Origin: Patagioenas fasciata
Taxonomy: Eukaryota; Chordata; Aves; Columbiformes; Columbidae
NCBI RefSeq assembly: GCF_037038585.1
Contig: NC_092521.1
Location: 76,870,398-76,934,397, forward strand
DNA length: 64,000 bases
Direction: 5' to 3'
The number at the start of each line of letters is the position of its first letter. The stretch's first letter is position 1. The notes below the pieces were generated by a model that was not told the DNA's origin, made no database searches, and was given only the letters and a program-made list of their open reading frames with translations. This document shows, piece after piece, positions 1 through 19,600 of this stretch. A program made the translations under genes and the position numbers.

Positions 1-1526
1 TGTCTCAAATAAGTATAATAACTTAGAAAATTCTGCTATAGATTAAGTAAGAAATGAATTAAGACACCAAGACTTCAAAGAAATTTCTTTCTCATCCCAA
101 ATAGTGATTATGTTCTGGAGGGAAGGAAAAAAAAAAAAAAAAGGAAACTATATTTTTAGCCATTTTTGTCCTTTGAAGAAGTTTCAGGTTATGCCTAAGT
201 AGATCAGTCCACATCCATTTGGAATTCCTCTTATTCTTACACATGGTACCTATCTCAGGGAGTGATTATAACAGCAAGCACCACAAGTTACTTCTATTAC
301 ATGTAAAAATCTATTTAATTTTGTACCATGACATAACATTTAGAATCATTTACAAATACAGCTCAATTTAAGTCACAAAGGACACAAAATAGATTAAAAA
401 AAAAAACCACACACACACACACAAAAAAAACCCCACTATTAGAAAACAGGACTGACTAAAGAAAATATATTTCCAAAGGCTGCAGATAGCTTCCACTATC
501 ACACACATGCAGGGGGTATCTTTGATGTAACATCCTATTATAGCTACATTTAAGCTTAAAATGGAATATTTTAGGAAAATTATGGTCATAGATCTAATAT
601 ATCAAAGAGTTACCTCTGAATATTTTTAAGCATTCTATGCTCTGATTTCATCCATACAGCAAATGCTTCTTTTAAACATTTTTGCTACCGCAGCTTAAAT
701 AAACTAGAAAAATAAGTCCACTTTGGTATCTCAAACTGAGCTGAGACACCAGAAAAGGAAGGAATAATTTTTCACAGAAATGACAAATACAGGTATAGTC
801 TAATTTTTAAGAAGTAATTACGAAAATTAGTGACATCTCACATCTACATTAGCTCAAATTAGAAAACTTCATTAATTGTTCAGCCAAAAGAACTGTATCC
901 TTGAACCACAGTCAAACTAGTTTTTAAGCTAAATCTCTTGGTAACAGGTGTTACAATCCTACTATACTTGTATATCAAGAGAGGGTTGGGTTTTTTTGCT
1001 ATGTCTACATAGAGTTTAGTAAACCTTTTGTACAAAATATAATCAGTTAAAATACACAGAAGTGGTGAATATGAGCACTAGTTAAAAATTCTGTCATCCC
1101 ACCCTGAACAAGTGAAAGTTTCTCTGCAATGACTCAGATAAACACACCTTCCCTCTGATTCTTGCAAGAACTGAGAGGTCTTAATCTTCCCTGAAGATCA
1201 ATAAATCTAAGTCCCGTAAACTAATCTCAGATATGAAATAAAAGCTCTGTGTGACAGCATCAAATCAGACCAGTATTATTAAAAAAAGCTAAAGAGGCCT
1301 ATTGTCCTCAATAAAGATAAACTGCATTTAAGTTTCTAGAAAATCAATGTAGTCATCCAGGAAGCTAAGCGTTCACAACTTCCAAAGTAAATTTAAAGGG
1401 GATCATTAGCCAACTAAGGCTCAGGAAAGACAGTAGTTCATAATTTTGGATCTATAACATTTATGACAATATTTTCATTGGGAGAAGTTAGGCTTGTATT
1501 TACTGAATCTACTGAAGTTATTCTGA
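1..1526. other. Intronic DNA of ATPSCKMT, left part
   Basis: AT-rich intron sequence, presumably the last ATPSCKMT intron. I saw no exon on either strand; the conserved C-terminal block (ACRFPFPHW in human) was looked for and not seen. A run of A followed by an AC microsatellite lies near 396-423. Confidence 0.6.
409..423. repeat. (AC)n microsatellite
   Basis: A short AC dinucleotide run preceded by an A-tract (396-406) and followed by another A-rich run. Simple repeat in the ATPSCKMT intron. Confidence 0.8.
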
Positions 1527-1531
1527 GCCCT

Positions 1532-2230
1532 CGTGCTGGTTTGACTGAAAGTGAGTTCATTTTCTTCATGCAATTAGAAACCTTTCTCTTTTTTTGTAGC
1601 TAGCACAGTCATTGTTTGAATTAGTTTGAGAACAAGAACACCCCAGGACAAAGTTAAAGTTTTTAATTGTTGTTGTCTGGGAGCCAAGGACAATCTGAGC
1701 TCTCTGCTCACAGGTGTGAGGCAGCTGGCAAGGGCAGCATGGATGGAACAGAATTTGACTGACATCCAGACTGATCAGTAAGATTATTCCATCCCATTAG
1801 CATCATGCTTCGTATTTAAGGAGAGTCAGGATCTTCTGGCTAGGTCTGTCAGAGCCAGCATGGAAACCTGCTTGGTGGAGTTCTGTTTGGGAGTTTCTTT
1901 AGTTTGGCCTTTTGCCAAACCTCCAGGCATCTGGACCTTCCTGACTTTTCCTCTCTTCTATCTCCAGAACCAGGTGCTGCTGCCAGGGACTGGCTGCTCA
2001 GTGTGTACAGAGTTTGAGAGGAATTGCATTGAGTATCTTTTGTTTTCTACTCTCAATTTTATATATAGTAGTAGTGCACCAGCAATATTTTGTTATTTTG
2101 TTAAACTGTGTTTATCTCAATCCACAAGTTTCTCCCTTCATTTTTGATTCGCTCCTGTATTCAGGGGTCAGGGAGGGAGTGAGCAAGCAGCTATCGTCCT
2201 TATATTGCTAATTCAGGTTAAACCTGGACA
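1532..2230 (+). mobile_element. Solo LTR of an avian ERVL-like endogenous retrovirus
   Basis: A 699-bp element starting CGTGCTGGTTT (the expected leading T of TGTGCTGG appears mutated) and ending TTAAACCTGGACA. It is flanked by a perfect 5-bp target duplication, GCCCT, at 1527-1531 and 2231-2235, the size typical of ERVL. It is clearly homologous to the minus-strand LTR at 39,250-40,000. Shared blocks include TTAGTTTGAGAACAAGA, TTGTTGTCTGGGAGCCAAGG, ACAGGTGTGAGGCAGCTGG and TATTCCATCCCATT, plus a TATA-like TATTTAAGGAGAGTCAG. No gag, pol or env remains, so this is a recombined solo LTR, antisense within an ATPSCKMT intron. Confidence 0.88.
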
Positions 2231-2235
2231 GCCCT

Positions 2236-3674
2236 ATAGCTAGTCTTTCTATCACAGCTGTTACTAATTTATCCCACTTTATACCAATACATTTAAAGTT
2301 AAGCCAGCATTTCTGCTAGGTTTACTCACATTTGACCAGGGCATTTATTTATTTATTTATTTCTGTTTTACTGAAATATCTTTATTCACTTGTACTTTTC
2401 CCCTCAGTGCTATTGCAGAATTTCTGACTGAAAATTCAAATATTTATACTGCCCCCTCCTGGAACTCAAGCTCGAGAACACTTAACATCCAAACCTGCCA
2501 ACATCTGCAGCACAAATACCTTCATAGTTCTCACTAATTTGCCACCCACAAAAGCAGGATGAAAAAGGCATCTTCACTTCAGTTTCTAACACCAGCTACA
2601 ACTTGAATCTGAAGCAGGTATTTCATTCTAATGCTGTTAAAGAAAAAGCTGAGAATAGAGAAGCTTTATTTTACTTCTTGTTGCATCTTCCTGCTGCTAC
2701 TACAGAGATATTATCAGTGTATGTTGTATAGTATAACATCACATGAAACTTCACTCATTCCATCCCACATCTGCCTTAGCAAATTAAAAAGCAATACAGG
2801 AGCACTTATAGGATATTTCTGATTTGCTCCTCAATATGCATCCAACCTCTATAGAAAATTCCAATAATAAACCAAAAAAAAAAAAAAAAGAAACCGCCAA
2901 GATTATTTAAATATTTACGATTTTTTCTCATTTCAAATAGAGAGGGGGAAAAAAAAAAACAACTAGATCGAGCTGAAAGCCAAAGTAAATGTAGTGTCTG
3001 ACTTAATTCATCAAATATATGAGTAAAGCAGTCACTCTGCAACTCAATTTCTACAGCAAGTTTGAAGAATGCATTTTCCACAGGGACATGGTGAACATAG
3101 GTTACAAAGCCTTCCTAAAAGCCAAAGAATTTGTGTACTTGTCCTCTAACAATTATACTTGAAGTATTTGTCTCCCTTCCTAAACGCTCACAGTCTAACA
3201 CAGGCAAGGGCCTATTTGAGTTGATCGAGTTTTTGGAGAAGAACATAAGCAACATTCAGTACTCTCCTCTAACAAGCTTCCCAAAAATGAGCTGTAGCAA
3301 ACTTCCTACTCCATTCTCTCCCTGCATACTGCTCATTGTTTTCAGTATGAAAACCTGACATTTTCAAGAACTAAGCTATCACCTTCCCCCCAAGCAACTT
3401 GTGCACAGCAGTTTTCATTTTGGGTCTGGAATAACGGACAGAAAATACTTCTGAAAAAAAAAAAAACACACTATATTTTTAGAGCTCCAGTCCACACACT
3501 GTCACAAGTTTTACCAGGTTTAATCATAGACATTAATAAGCAAAAATGAAATATCAAAGTATTACTACTAACTACCTATGTCAATCTCTAGGTTGGCTCA
3601 TTCTGCAGATGAATGTACTAACACTGCATGCCTTGGTATTAAAATAATTAAACAATGCAAAATAGAAAGCTTAC
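2236..3674. other. Intronic DNA of ATPSCKMT between LTR and exon 3
   Basis: AT-rich intron with a TTTA tetranucleotide run (2343-2362) and several A-tracts. Two open frames here (2806-3081 minus, 3131-3358 plus) show no recognisable domain and do not match the expected terminal exon. Confidence 0.6.
2343..2362. repeat. (ATTT)n simple repeat
   Basis: Five tandem ATTT units. Simple repeat in an intron. Confidence 0.85.
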
Positions 3675-3725
3675 CATTCGAGGTACCCCAAAAACAACAA
3701 CATTTGTATAATGGGAAAAGGAAAC
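3675..3725 (-). CDS. ATPSCKMT: ATPSCKMT coding exon 3 (51 nt, too short for an ORF scan)
   Basis: This 17-codon exon reads [17 protein letters not shown], matching the human segment VTFSQYSNVVIFGVPQM. The acceptor TCTTCTAG precedes it and the donor GTAAGC follows at 3674-3669. Both junctions are phase 0, consistent with the neighbouring exons. Confidence 0.93.
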
Positions 3726-6344
3726 CTAGAAGAAAATTTGAGAACAAGTCTTAATGAAAATGGTACTTATATTTGGAGAAGTTCTCACCATTGTTTTCCT
3801 CTACTCCTAGCTGCACACCTTTCAACAGGGATTTAGACCAAAAATAAGAAAGGAGATCCCACATTAACTTTGCTTCATGCAGATTTCCACAGAAAGACAA
3901 CTTTAGATTGTGGAGTGGCAAAAAACTTCTACTGCCTGGCAAAGACTATGACACTAATTCTAGTAGCACAGAGCACCAGTTTAGGAAACACCTATACGAT
4001 ATTACTCGTAGCTAAGTTTTTCCACAACTTCTACATATATTAAAATGAGGTATGTTTTAATTGTGCCCCCACTTTTGCTAAATGTTAGCTAGCTATAAAA
4101 ACTTCCCAAGCATTCCAAAGCCTGGGTTCCTCAGTCAGTGCTCTGAAGATTTCCTATACTCTTATCTAAACAAAAACAGTACATTCACACTTTTCCCAAA
4201 AATTCCTGGTATCCACTTTACCCATTACAAAATGCCATTCTTAAAAAAAAAAAAAAAATAGCAGGGGAGAGGTCCACATAAATATGACTCGAAATAGCAC
4301 ACCGCAATAAAGAAGTAATTGTGACTCAGATGACTGAAAACTGCGAAAAAATTCTCAGTCACATGTACGGAAGTTACTTTCAAGCAACACTCAAAACCAA
4401 GGTAACACATTGCATGGCTAGAAAACAACATGTCTAATGAAATGGTTATTTTGCACATTAGGTGAAGAAGAGTCTTGTTATTGACCCTCCCCAGAAATCA
4501 GTTCTCAGTGAAGCCTGACATTCATCAGGCACCAGAATGACATCACACACTCAAGGAGCCTGTACTGTAAAAAGACAGCACTTCACTGAAGCACAAAACC
4601 AGGACAGTAGCGTATTTGTGCCCATGGGCTCAAGTATTTTTCTCAAAGCCCAACACAGCACCTTGTGGCCAGTCGGCATTCTGGTTCTTTCAAGAAACTA
4701 TCTCCAAATTACAGAAATCCCTCAAATATCCCAGATTCATTCTTACACACATCATCACCTACCTTCCATAAGTCTGAAATATAAAATCTGGTGCTCTGAT
4801 GTACCCCATCTCTCCAGGCTCGGTATCTGGAGTACCAGACTAGCCAGGGATTTAATTCATAACCAACAGCTTTGAATCCCCTTTTTGCAGCTGCTATCAC
4901 CTACAAGGAAGAAAATAAAACTCAACACAAGCTCAACTTTTTTTCAGGAGAGATGCATTAGGGCAACACCAAGCATTCAATTTTAGACATCTGGATCTCC
5001 AAGAAGTCTTCAGTCTCCATTTAGACACCTACATATATAGATATATATACACATACATACAAGGTCAGAATTAAATACACAGTACCTTTTCAAATTAGGT
5101 GCCTCAAATGAGGGTCAACAGCCAGAACGCTGAGCAGAGAGAACTTGAGAAGGAGTTAAGTCGCACCTATGTGCTTTTCTCTCTTTCCTACTTAGGCACT
5201 CTTCCTAAGCCATCTTGACATATTTGGATTTCCAAATCAAAATTTTTAGTGTGGAAAAACGGTTGACTCATTCACATGAAATATGGACAAAGGTAGCATT
5301 CAAGCACTCACTTGTTCCACCTAGTGCACCATCTCGTTGCTAAAACTGGGCTGAGGCAGATGTTCAGGAAATGCTACACAAAACATCACAACTACAAAAA
5401 AAAAAAAAAAACAAAAAAACCCAAAACAAACAAAACAAACAAAAACACACACAAAAAACCAGACCATTCTCCACTATGTCCTCACCATCACAATTCACAA
5501 ACACGGCTTCAGACAACGTCCTGGAAGCACAGTATCACTTTGGCTTTGCTGATTCTCACCATATCTCTTGGTAATTATTCCAGTTTCACCACATTCATTT
5601 TGAAGCAGGGCATGCAGCAGTGCACAAAGGTGTGAAGACTACAGTTGTAGTATCAGAATTTTTGGTTTTGTAATTCATCTCACCCTCCAAAAGCACAGTG
5701 CTATTTAATCTCACAGCCTCATACATTGCAGCTACAAACCTACATGGAGTCACAGCTCTTTCACAACCACAACACAAATACTTTGCATCTTTTCACAAGA
5801 ATGCAGTACAATTCTCTCCAGCCAACAGGATAAGGTTATAATTTTGTACCTTGTCAAGCTGCTGGTAACACTGCAGCAAAATATTGATTACTCACCTACA
5901 CTGAATGTAAACCTTTCTCAGCTTTGAGCCTTCTCAGAGGACTCAAAACACTGGATGCCAAAGACAAGACGTTCATAAATATGAAGAAACAACAGCAGTC
6001 ATGGTTACAGGATTTCGCACTTTTTTGAGAGGCGAAAGAAAAAGAATGCGATGCCCATAACTTACAACACGCCCATCTCCACTACCAATGTCAACTAGAG
6101 AGCCGCTTCTGTTTTCCAGCATTTTCAACACATTCTGGATCTGAGTGGAAGTCGCAGGAACAAAGGGCAGGCACACCTTCCTCAGAGCCGGGGTCACGAA
6201 AGGGGTGGCCACAGCATAAATTGCCACCAAGGTCCCCCCAACACCAGCGGTGGCCAGCAGCCCCCAGCTCCTTCTCCTGCAGCTGCCTTCGCAATCCTCC
6301 TGTGTGCCTGCTGCCTGGCTCCCGTTCGCCAGCACCTTGGCCAT
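3675..6344 (-). CDS. ATPSCKMT: ATP synthase c-subunit lysine N-methyltransferase, 5' part (partial gene, 3 coding exons)
   Basis: This is the amino-terminal two thirds of ATPSCKMT (FAM173B), a mitochondrial SAM-dependent methyltransferase that trimethylates a lysine of the ATP synthase c-subunit. Coding exons run 6344-6066, 4900-4763 and 3725-3675 and join in frame to 156 residues; the human protein is about 233 aa, so roughly 70 residues are missing. Residues 29-52 are hydrophobic and followed by [15 protein letters not shown], as in the human membrane-anchor region. SAM motif I is VDIGSGDGR at 84-92, and [17 protein letters not shown] follows in exon 2. All visible donors and acceptors are GT-AG. 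I chose the ATG at 6344 over an in-frame ATG at 6359 because a splice acceptor (TTTGTTTGTAG) ends at 6350, placing the upstream ATG in an intron. The gene is divergent from CCT5 across about 0.9 kb. The terminal exon was not found in 1-3674 and probably lies to the left of the window. Recognition rests on recall of the human protein. Confidence 0.94.
4763..4900 (-). CDS. ATPSCKMT: ATPSCKMT coding exon 2
   Basis: Encodes residues 94-139, beginning VIAAAKRG and ending ISDLWK. The acceptor TTCCTTGTAG is at 4901-4910 and the donor GTAGGT at 4762-4757, phase 0 on both sides. It contains the post-I acidic residue of the methyltransferase fold (GYELNPW). Confidence 0.95.
5396..5460. repeat. A-rich / AAAC low-complexity tract
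   Basis: A stretch of A and C on the plus strand inside ATPSCKMT intron 1, with repeated CAAAACAAAC-like units. It yields apparent lysine- and threonine-rich open frames that are artefacts. Confidence 0.8.
6066..6344 (-). CDS. ATPSCKMT: ATPSCKMT coding exon 1
   Basis: Encodes residues 1-93, from [10 protein letters not shown] to the SAM-binding loop GSGDGRV. The donor GTAAGT at 6065-6060 leaves phase 0. The exon probably begins with five bases of 5' UTR at 6349, after an acceptor TAG. The first 27 residues differ from my recollection of the human protein, while the membrane segment and everything after it match closely. Confidence 0.93.
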
Positions 6345-6349
6345 CACAC

Positions 6350-7233
6350 CTACAAACAAACGTTAATGAGCATTTTCTCTAATCGCTTTATTATACGATT
6401 ACACTTAAGACACAGTAGTGTTTTGTATCAAAGAGTTAGGAAACGAGGAAAAATAAACTTATATCCCTTCAGCTGATCCTTAGACCCAAGCGAAACCTCA
6501 CCATTACTGCTTGTGAGGAGCTGAAGCGCTAGGCTACTATGTCGGTGTAGGAAAGCGGTTTCTGTTTAAGCCCGTAGTTCTTCCCGCCCGCCCGGCAAGC
6601 AGCGCGTCCCGGAGCAGCTCAAGGGCGGCGCGGGCAGAGACCGCCCCACCATCAGGGAGACAGACGTCCCTGAACGATTAGTGCTTTTCCCTACAGGAGA
6701 AACTTTTCTCCAGAGTATAGCTCCACCAACCGCAGAGCTACCCATCATCTGCCCCCCCCACCCCCCTCCTCTCCGCACCAACCCCATTCCCTCACCACCG
6801 CGCTCCCTCAGCACCAAGACAAGCATGCTTAGCCGGCTGTGTTTATAAAGGAGGGCAATACCACCTCGCTTTGCGGGAGGGACCGAAATCTTTCTGAAGG
6901 CGCCTTGGGGAGGAGCAGCACGTTCCCTTCCGCCGTGCCTCTTTTATGTTCACGTCACTCGATGTAACCCACTTTTGCTGCACTTGGCGCTTGTATTCTA
7001 CCTAATAGTATGCGCTTCCCCGCCCCCCGCCCCTGCCACTCAAGCCACACAACTCCCACCGTGCCGAATGCTTCCAGAAAGGTCCGCTGGCCGCGCCACA
7101 TAGGTCCCGCCCGCCAAATGTGTCGTGGGCTGCTGGCTGCGCAGGCGCGGAGCCGTGCGCGGGCGAGCGTGCTGCGTCACGGCGCGGCGGCGTCCGGCTC
7201 GTGCTTGCCCGGTCGGTGGGAGCAGCAGCAGCC
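6350..7233. promoter_or_regulatory. Divergent (bidirectional) promoter between ATPSCKMT and CCT5
   Basis: The two start codons lie 889 bp apart and head to head. The interval rises in GC and CpG toward CCT5. Visible motifs are an ATF/CREB-like TCACGTCA (6950-6957), an ETS-like CTTCCGCC (near 6928), a GC box CCCGCCC (near 7106) and an NRF1-type TGCGCAGGCGCG (7138-7149). There is no clear TATA box next to either start, as expected for a housekeeping CpG-island promoter. Shared regulation is inferred from spacing and motifs. Confidence 0.75.
7138..7149 (+). promoter_or_regulatory. NRF1-type binding site
   Basis: TGCGCAGGCGCG matches the palindromic GCGCANGCGC core of nuclear respiratory factor 1. 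It lies about 90 bp upstream of the CCT5 ATG, and also upstream of ATPSCKMT, a mitochondrial gene. Motif match only. Confidence 0.55.
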
Positions 7234-15097
<7,864 letters not shown>

Positions 15098-15225
15098 AGG
15101 CTGAAAAACAAGAAACATTAAGGGGGCCACAGCAGTAGCGAAGATGGTAGTATTCTGATGTTTCATCTTCAGCTATTTATTTTGGACACGTTTTGTTTCA
15201 GATACTGTAATGGCTAATTGTTGAA

Positions 15226-15231
15226 AATAAA
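15226..15231 (+). terminator. CCT5 poly(A) signal AATAAA
   Basis: Canonical AATAAA 129 nt after the stop codon. The 3' UTR would be about 15,098 to 15,250, giving a compact transcript end. Confidence 0.85.
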
Positions 15232-15250
15232 ACATGATTTAGCACTGGCG

Positions 15251-16058
15251 GTTTCAGGACTTGTTTCAGAAGTTTCTTTGCATCATTTCTTAGGTGTGAA
15301 TATGCATAGAAAATGCTTCTCAAATGGACAGGAAAAAAGATCAGTAATGCAGTAGTAAATTTCTGTGGGTCCTTTTCCATTGCTTCTGCAACTAGCCCTC
15401 TTAACTGCTTGTGAGCAAAGCCTACAAATTCAAGAGACCTTTCACTCTTCAGTGAGAAAATTGTTATAGCCAGTAATTCTCATATGTTAAATACACGAAG
15501 TATGAAGTTTCATTCTGAAGATTTAAAGCACCTGTATTTCATGCTTCCATTTTTATTTCTCGAAGGCCCCTTTAAGCATGTTCCTGACTTGAGTCAAAGT
15601 CCTTCAGTGAGTGTCCATAGAGGAAGAAGGATAGAAATAACAAGTCTGAGATGTTGGGGGAGTTCCAGGACTGGTTACACTAAGGTGTATTTCTAGAGCT
15701 GTTTGGGGAAGAATCTTGCAAAGCTTTATTTTCATTGTTAGAAAATGAGTACTGGGTGTTCCTTTGTTATTCTTTGGCTTCATTTATGTGCAGTGTGGTG
15801 GATAACAGTTAATCTGTTTTACTTCTGCTGAAGTCTGGCATTCTGAATCAATTCATGCTTGTAATTGTGAATCTAAAATCCCATAAATACAGTACATCAC
15901 GTAGAGTCATTTCTTTGTTCAGTAACATGAGGAAAGGGGTGTAGTTATAACTTTAAAGGAAGTTGTTTATTTACAGTAAAGCTGTACCTGGGACAGAAAG
16001 GAAGTGACAAAACATTTACTCACATTTTATTAATTTTTCCCTTCAACGCCTGTCCTGT
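15251..16058. other. Intergenic DNA downstream of CCT5
   Basis: No convincing gene. It may include extended CCT5 3' UTR forms. Short open frames at 15,484-15,696 and elsewhere have no recognisable domain. CCTGTCCTGT, immediately before the LTR, is a tandem of the 5-bp target-site sequence. Confidence 0.6.
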
Positions 16059-16612
16059 TGTTGTATTTAACCCTGCTAGGCAGCCAAGCACCACACAACT
16101 GCTTATTCACTCTCCCACAGCCATTGGGGGAGAGAATCATAAGGGTAAATATGTGAGAAAACTTGTGGGTTGAGATAAAGACAGCTGTGCATACAAGCAA
16201 AACAAGGAATTTTTTCACAGGCAGGTGTTTCAGCCATCTCCAGGAAAGCCAGATGCCATCACATGTAATGGTTACTTGAGGAGACAAACGCTGTTGCTCT
16301 GAACGGTCTCCCCCTTGTTCTTCCCCCAGCTTTATATACTGAGTGTGGTGTCACATGGTATGGAATATCCCTTAGGTCAGTTGGAGTCAGCTGTCCCAGC
16401 TGTGCCCCCTCCCAGCTTCTTGCACAACCCCAACCTGTTTCCTGGGGGATGGGGACAGAGTGAGAAGCAGAGGTGGCCTTGGCACTGTGCAAGCACTGCT
16501 CAGCAACAGCTAAAACACCTGTTCTCAGCAGTTTTGGTCACAAAATCTCAAGCACAGCACTATACCAGCTACTGTAAAGAAAATCAGCTCCATCCCAGCC
16601 AGAGTCAGTACA
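16059..16612 (-). mobile_element. Solo LTR of an avian ERVL-like endogenous retrovirus
   Basis: A 554-bp element. In plus orientation it begins TGTTGTATTTAACCC and ends CAGAGTCAGTACA. The 5-bp sequence CCTGT precedes it (16,054-16,058) and follows it (16,613-16,617), consistent with a target duplication. It shares its downstream region with the LTR at 39,250: GAGAATCATAAGGG against GAGAATCAAAAGGG, and GGGTTGAGATAAAGACAG against GGATTGAGGTAAATACAG. From memory it resembles a very abundant songbird LTR family. TTTATATACTGAG is a TATA-like element. No internal retroviral sequence adjoins it. Confidence 0.88.
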
Positions 16613-19600
16613 CCTGTCCTGTCTACAATGGCAAATCCTACTACCAAATCTTTTCAAAGTTTCACCTATCGACTTGAGTTACGTTTTATTTTCACATGGC
16701 TTAGAAATCTTGACTCCTTTAAAGTGTGAGATGCCAAGAAAAAACAGGCAGGACTGCATGTCAGTTCTGCTGCCCTGCTTTAGGTTGTCCTGGCCAGGAG
16801 CCGTGAAGGATGTGAATGATGGACAGTTCTGTGCAGGTAACACTGCAACGAGAGGGAAGAAAAGCCCTGCAGGTGGTTTACAGGGTTGGTTCACAGCAAT
16901 TTGGAGCTTACAGTCAGTAAGGGACAGATGTGCTGGTAGTTTCTAAGGATGTGTGAACTGAGATCTGATCAGAATCAGGTGGTGGTGTGTTGGTTTGGGT
17001 TTTTTTTTTTAGTTCCAAGGGCAGGTTTTGACTGTAAACTACTGCCTAACTCAGAAGCCTCTAGGAACACAGGACAATTTATTTTAAGAGTTGTGAAATC
17101 GTGTGGTTTTGCTAATCTGGCTTATGGAAGTAAAGGTTTTGTGCTCTGTACATAAATATTTTATAATGTTCAACCAGATCTCAGTATGAAAAGTCTGAAA
17201 CTTGGTGATGGAATCTAGATAAAAATCATAAGAAAAGGAAGTCTTTTTTTTTAGACACTTGTACTTCTGTTCTTCAACATAACAGATGTGTAGCATTAGC
17301 ATTGTCAACAATTGTGGCATAGAGGCAATTGGAGGACGAACGACTTTCATCACAGCATGCAACACACAACTGAATGTATTAAACCAAATTAAATAAACCA
17401 GAGCAGCTCAAACTTTCACAGCAGGAGTAATTGAATTTGTGCTTTGACAGAACAGTTGGAATACCAGTATTGTGATTTTGTGCTGTGGTCTGCCTCTGGT
17501 TGAATATGCCAGAGCAAACAGAGCTGAATTATGATAAGGTTGTAGAAGACAAACACTGATATTCAAATTACGCATGGTGTGTTTGTAACCATCAGGAAAT
17601 AAAAGCCTTGCCGAGTCGTGTATTTGGGGCACGGTCCCTTCAAGTACTACTCCCTTACCCTGAAGAAAATACCGTGTTCACCACTGGAGGGCAATGCAGG
17701 CGTACCTGCCGTAGCACACTGCATCCAGCATTTTTAAAAGCGAGCTGAAGCAGCCTGGCAAGTCTTTCCCAGCATCACCGACATGGCACACGGATGTCAC
17801 CAGCAAGACCTGAATCTTTCCGAATTATACTCAAGGGCTCCGTTACTTGAGCTAGTTTGATGACTGGCCCCATGTGCCCTCTTAAATCTGAATTTTCACA
17901 TCTTCCTAGAATTCTTAACCTGGCCCTGTCTCTGTCCTGCAAGTTCTCGTTCCCCTGTTGCCAGCCAGTTTTTCCCAGCCTCGTTTCTTAGTCTGCTGTG
18001 TTCCCGGGCCTGGGCTTCTTTCCTTCTCTGATGTCCCGCATCTCCGCACTAATACAACCCTTGGCTTTGCAGGCACAGGAGGTGAGGCTGCCAGGAGCAC
18101 AGCACACAGATTCCTCTCAGTCCTTCCCATCGCACCCGGCCCACAGCAGCTGTGCAGGGTGCTGGGCACTAGGGCTGAGCTTCTGACTTCGAGTGAGCCA
18201 CAGTTATTCACAGAAGTTAGGTCTGACTGGATTTTTGTTAGGAATAGGGTTAAGCAGAGCTGTGAAACAACATTCTCGTTTCTCTACAAACTGATACTTT
18301 TAAATACATATTTTTCCTTTGCTTAGGGAAAAAACAAACAAACAAATACCTGCTGTTTGATCATTTCTGTCTGTGTTCTGCATGGGGAAAGGTGCTTCAT
18401 AACGTGACCAGTTCCTCTCCAAACTGTCTATTCTGACGAGCTCGCAGGCAACCACAGATAGGGTCTTAAGGGGAGCAAGTCAAGCAGTCTTGCTAACATG
18501 TGGGTCTCCTAGTTCTCTCTATACTATCAAGACACCTGGATATGAGGATACCTAGAGCCAGACCTACCTACACTAAGCTGACTGGCTTCAGAACCTGCCC
18601 GGGCTGTATGTCACTACACTAAGGCTGTATAGAAAATAGGATACCATGGGAACTGCTCTCCTCCGTGGCAGAATGGTATGACCGTCCCTTGTACTGCTAA
18701 AAGTTGCTGTTATATTGGTCATAGGGATGGTTATTACACCCCCCAGACTCTTACCATCATCCAACGGGGAGTGATTCAGTTGTGAGGATTGAGTCCTGAG
18801 AGACTAGCCTTGTTTGTCCTCCCTGCATAAAAGTACCTCTCCATTTCATATCTTGGAGTGTTTCCCAGGAACTCTCTGCCAGGGAACATTTCTCACCATG
18901 TTAAAGAGCCAATTAAATGGACTGACAGTGTTTGCTTTGTAAACAACTCATCTCTCTGATACAAGAGACACAGTTTGCTAAACTCAGATGACTGGGATGT
19001 AAAGCTTCAGTACTTTCCCTGTAAGATGTAGACCCTGCAATACCTGCCTGGGGTACACGCACTAGAGTCTGTATCCTCGTGAGATTCCTCCCTGAGCTAT
19101 TTGGGACCAGTAATTGTGCTATGGTGAGGCTCTTGCACCAGAGTCTTGAACAGCCACAGCACAGGCACTGAAAGAAACACGTCTCTGCCAGTTCTCTGGT
19201 GCCCAGGTACTCACTGGACATGGAAACTGCTGTCAGGGCCCTGAGTGCACACCCCTTTGCTACTCCTCAGGGGTTTGGCTACACAGCTCTGACATGGCAC
19301 GGCTGTGCCACCTTATATCACACTGCTGGGGAAAATGCTGGGGGTTAGAAACAACTAGAAGAAGCCCTCGGAGAAGCCTCCCTGCTTTCACTGAGGACAT
19401 GCTTTTAAACCCAGGCCCATACCCTTGTTCCTTGCCTGAGCTGTGTTTCAGTTTTGCCTGTGCCTTGCTGATACTGATGCTGGTTTGACTTCCTGGCTTG
19501 TCTTTAATCTTGGCTTGTCAAGCTGGACTTGCCTGGTGATCTTGACTCTTCCATGTGACTGGACCTGCTCTGCTTTTCTTGCTCAGGTGTAGTGGTGTCA

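Noticed and set aside
2806-3358. Open frames on both strands in the ATPSCKMT intron as candidate terminal exon
   Set aside because: Neither translates to the expected ACRFPFPHW-type C-terminal block, and phase and motif do not fit.
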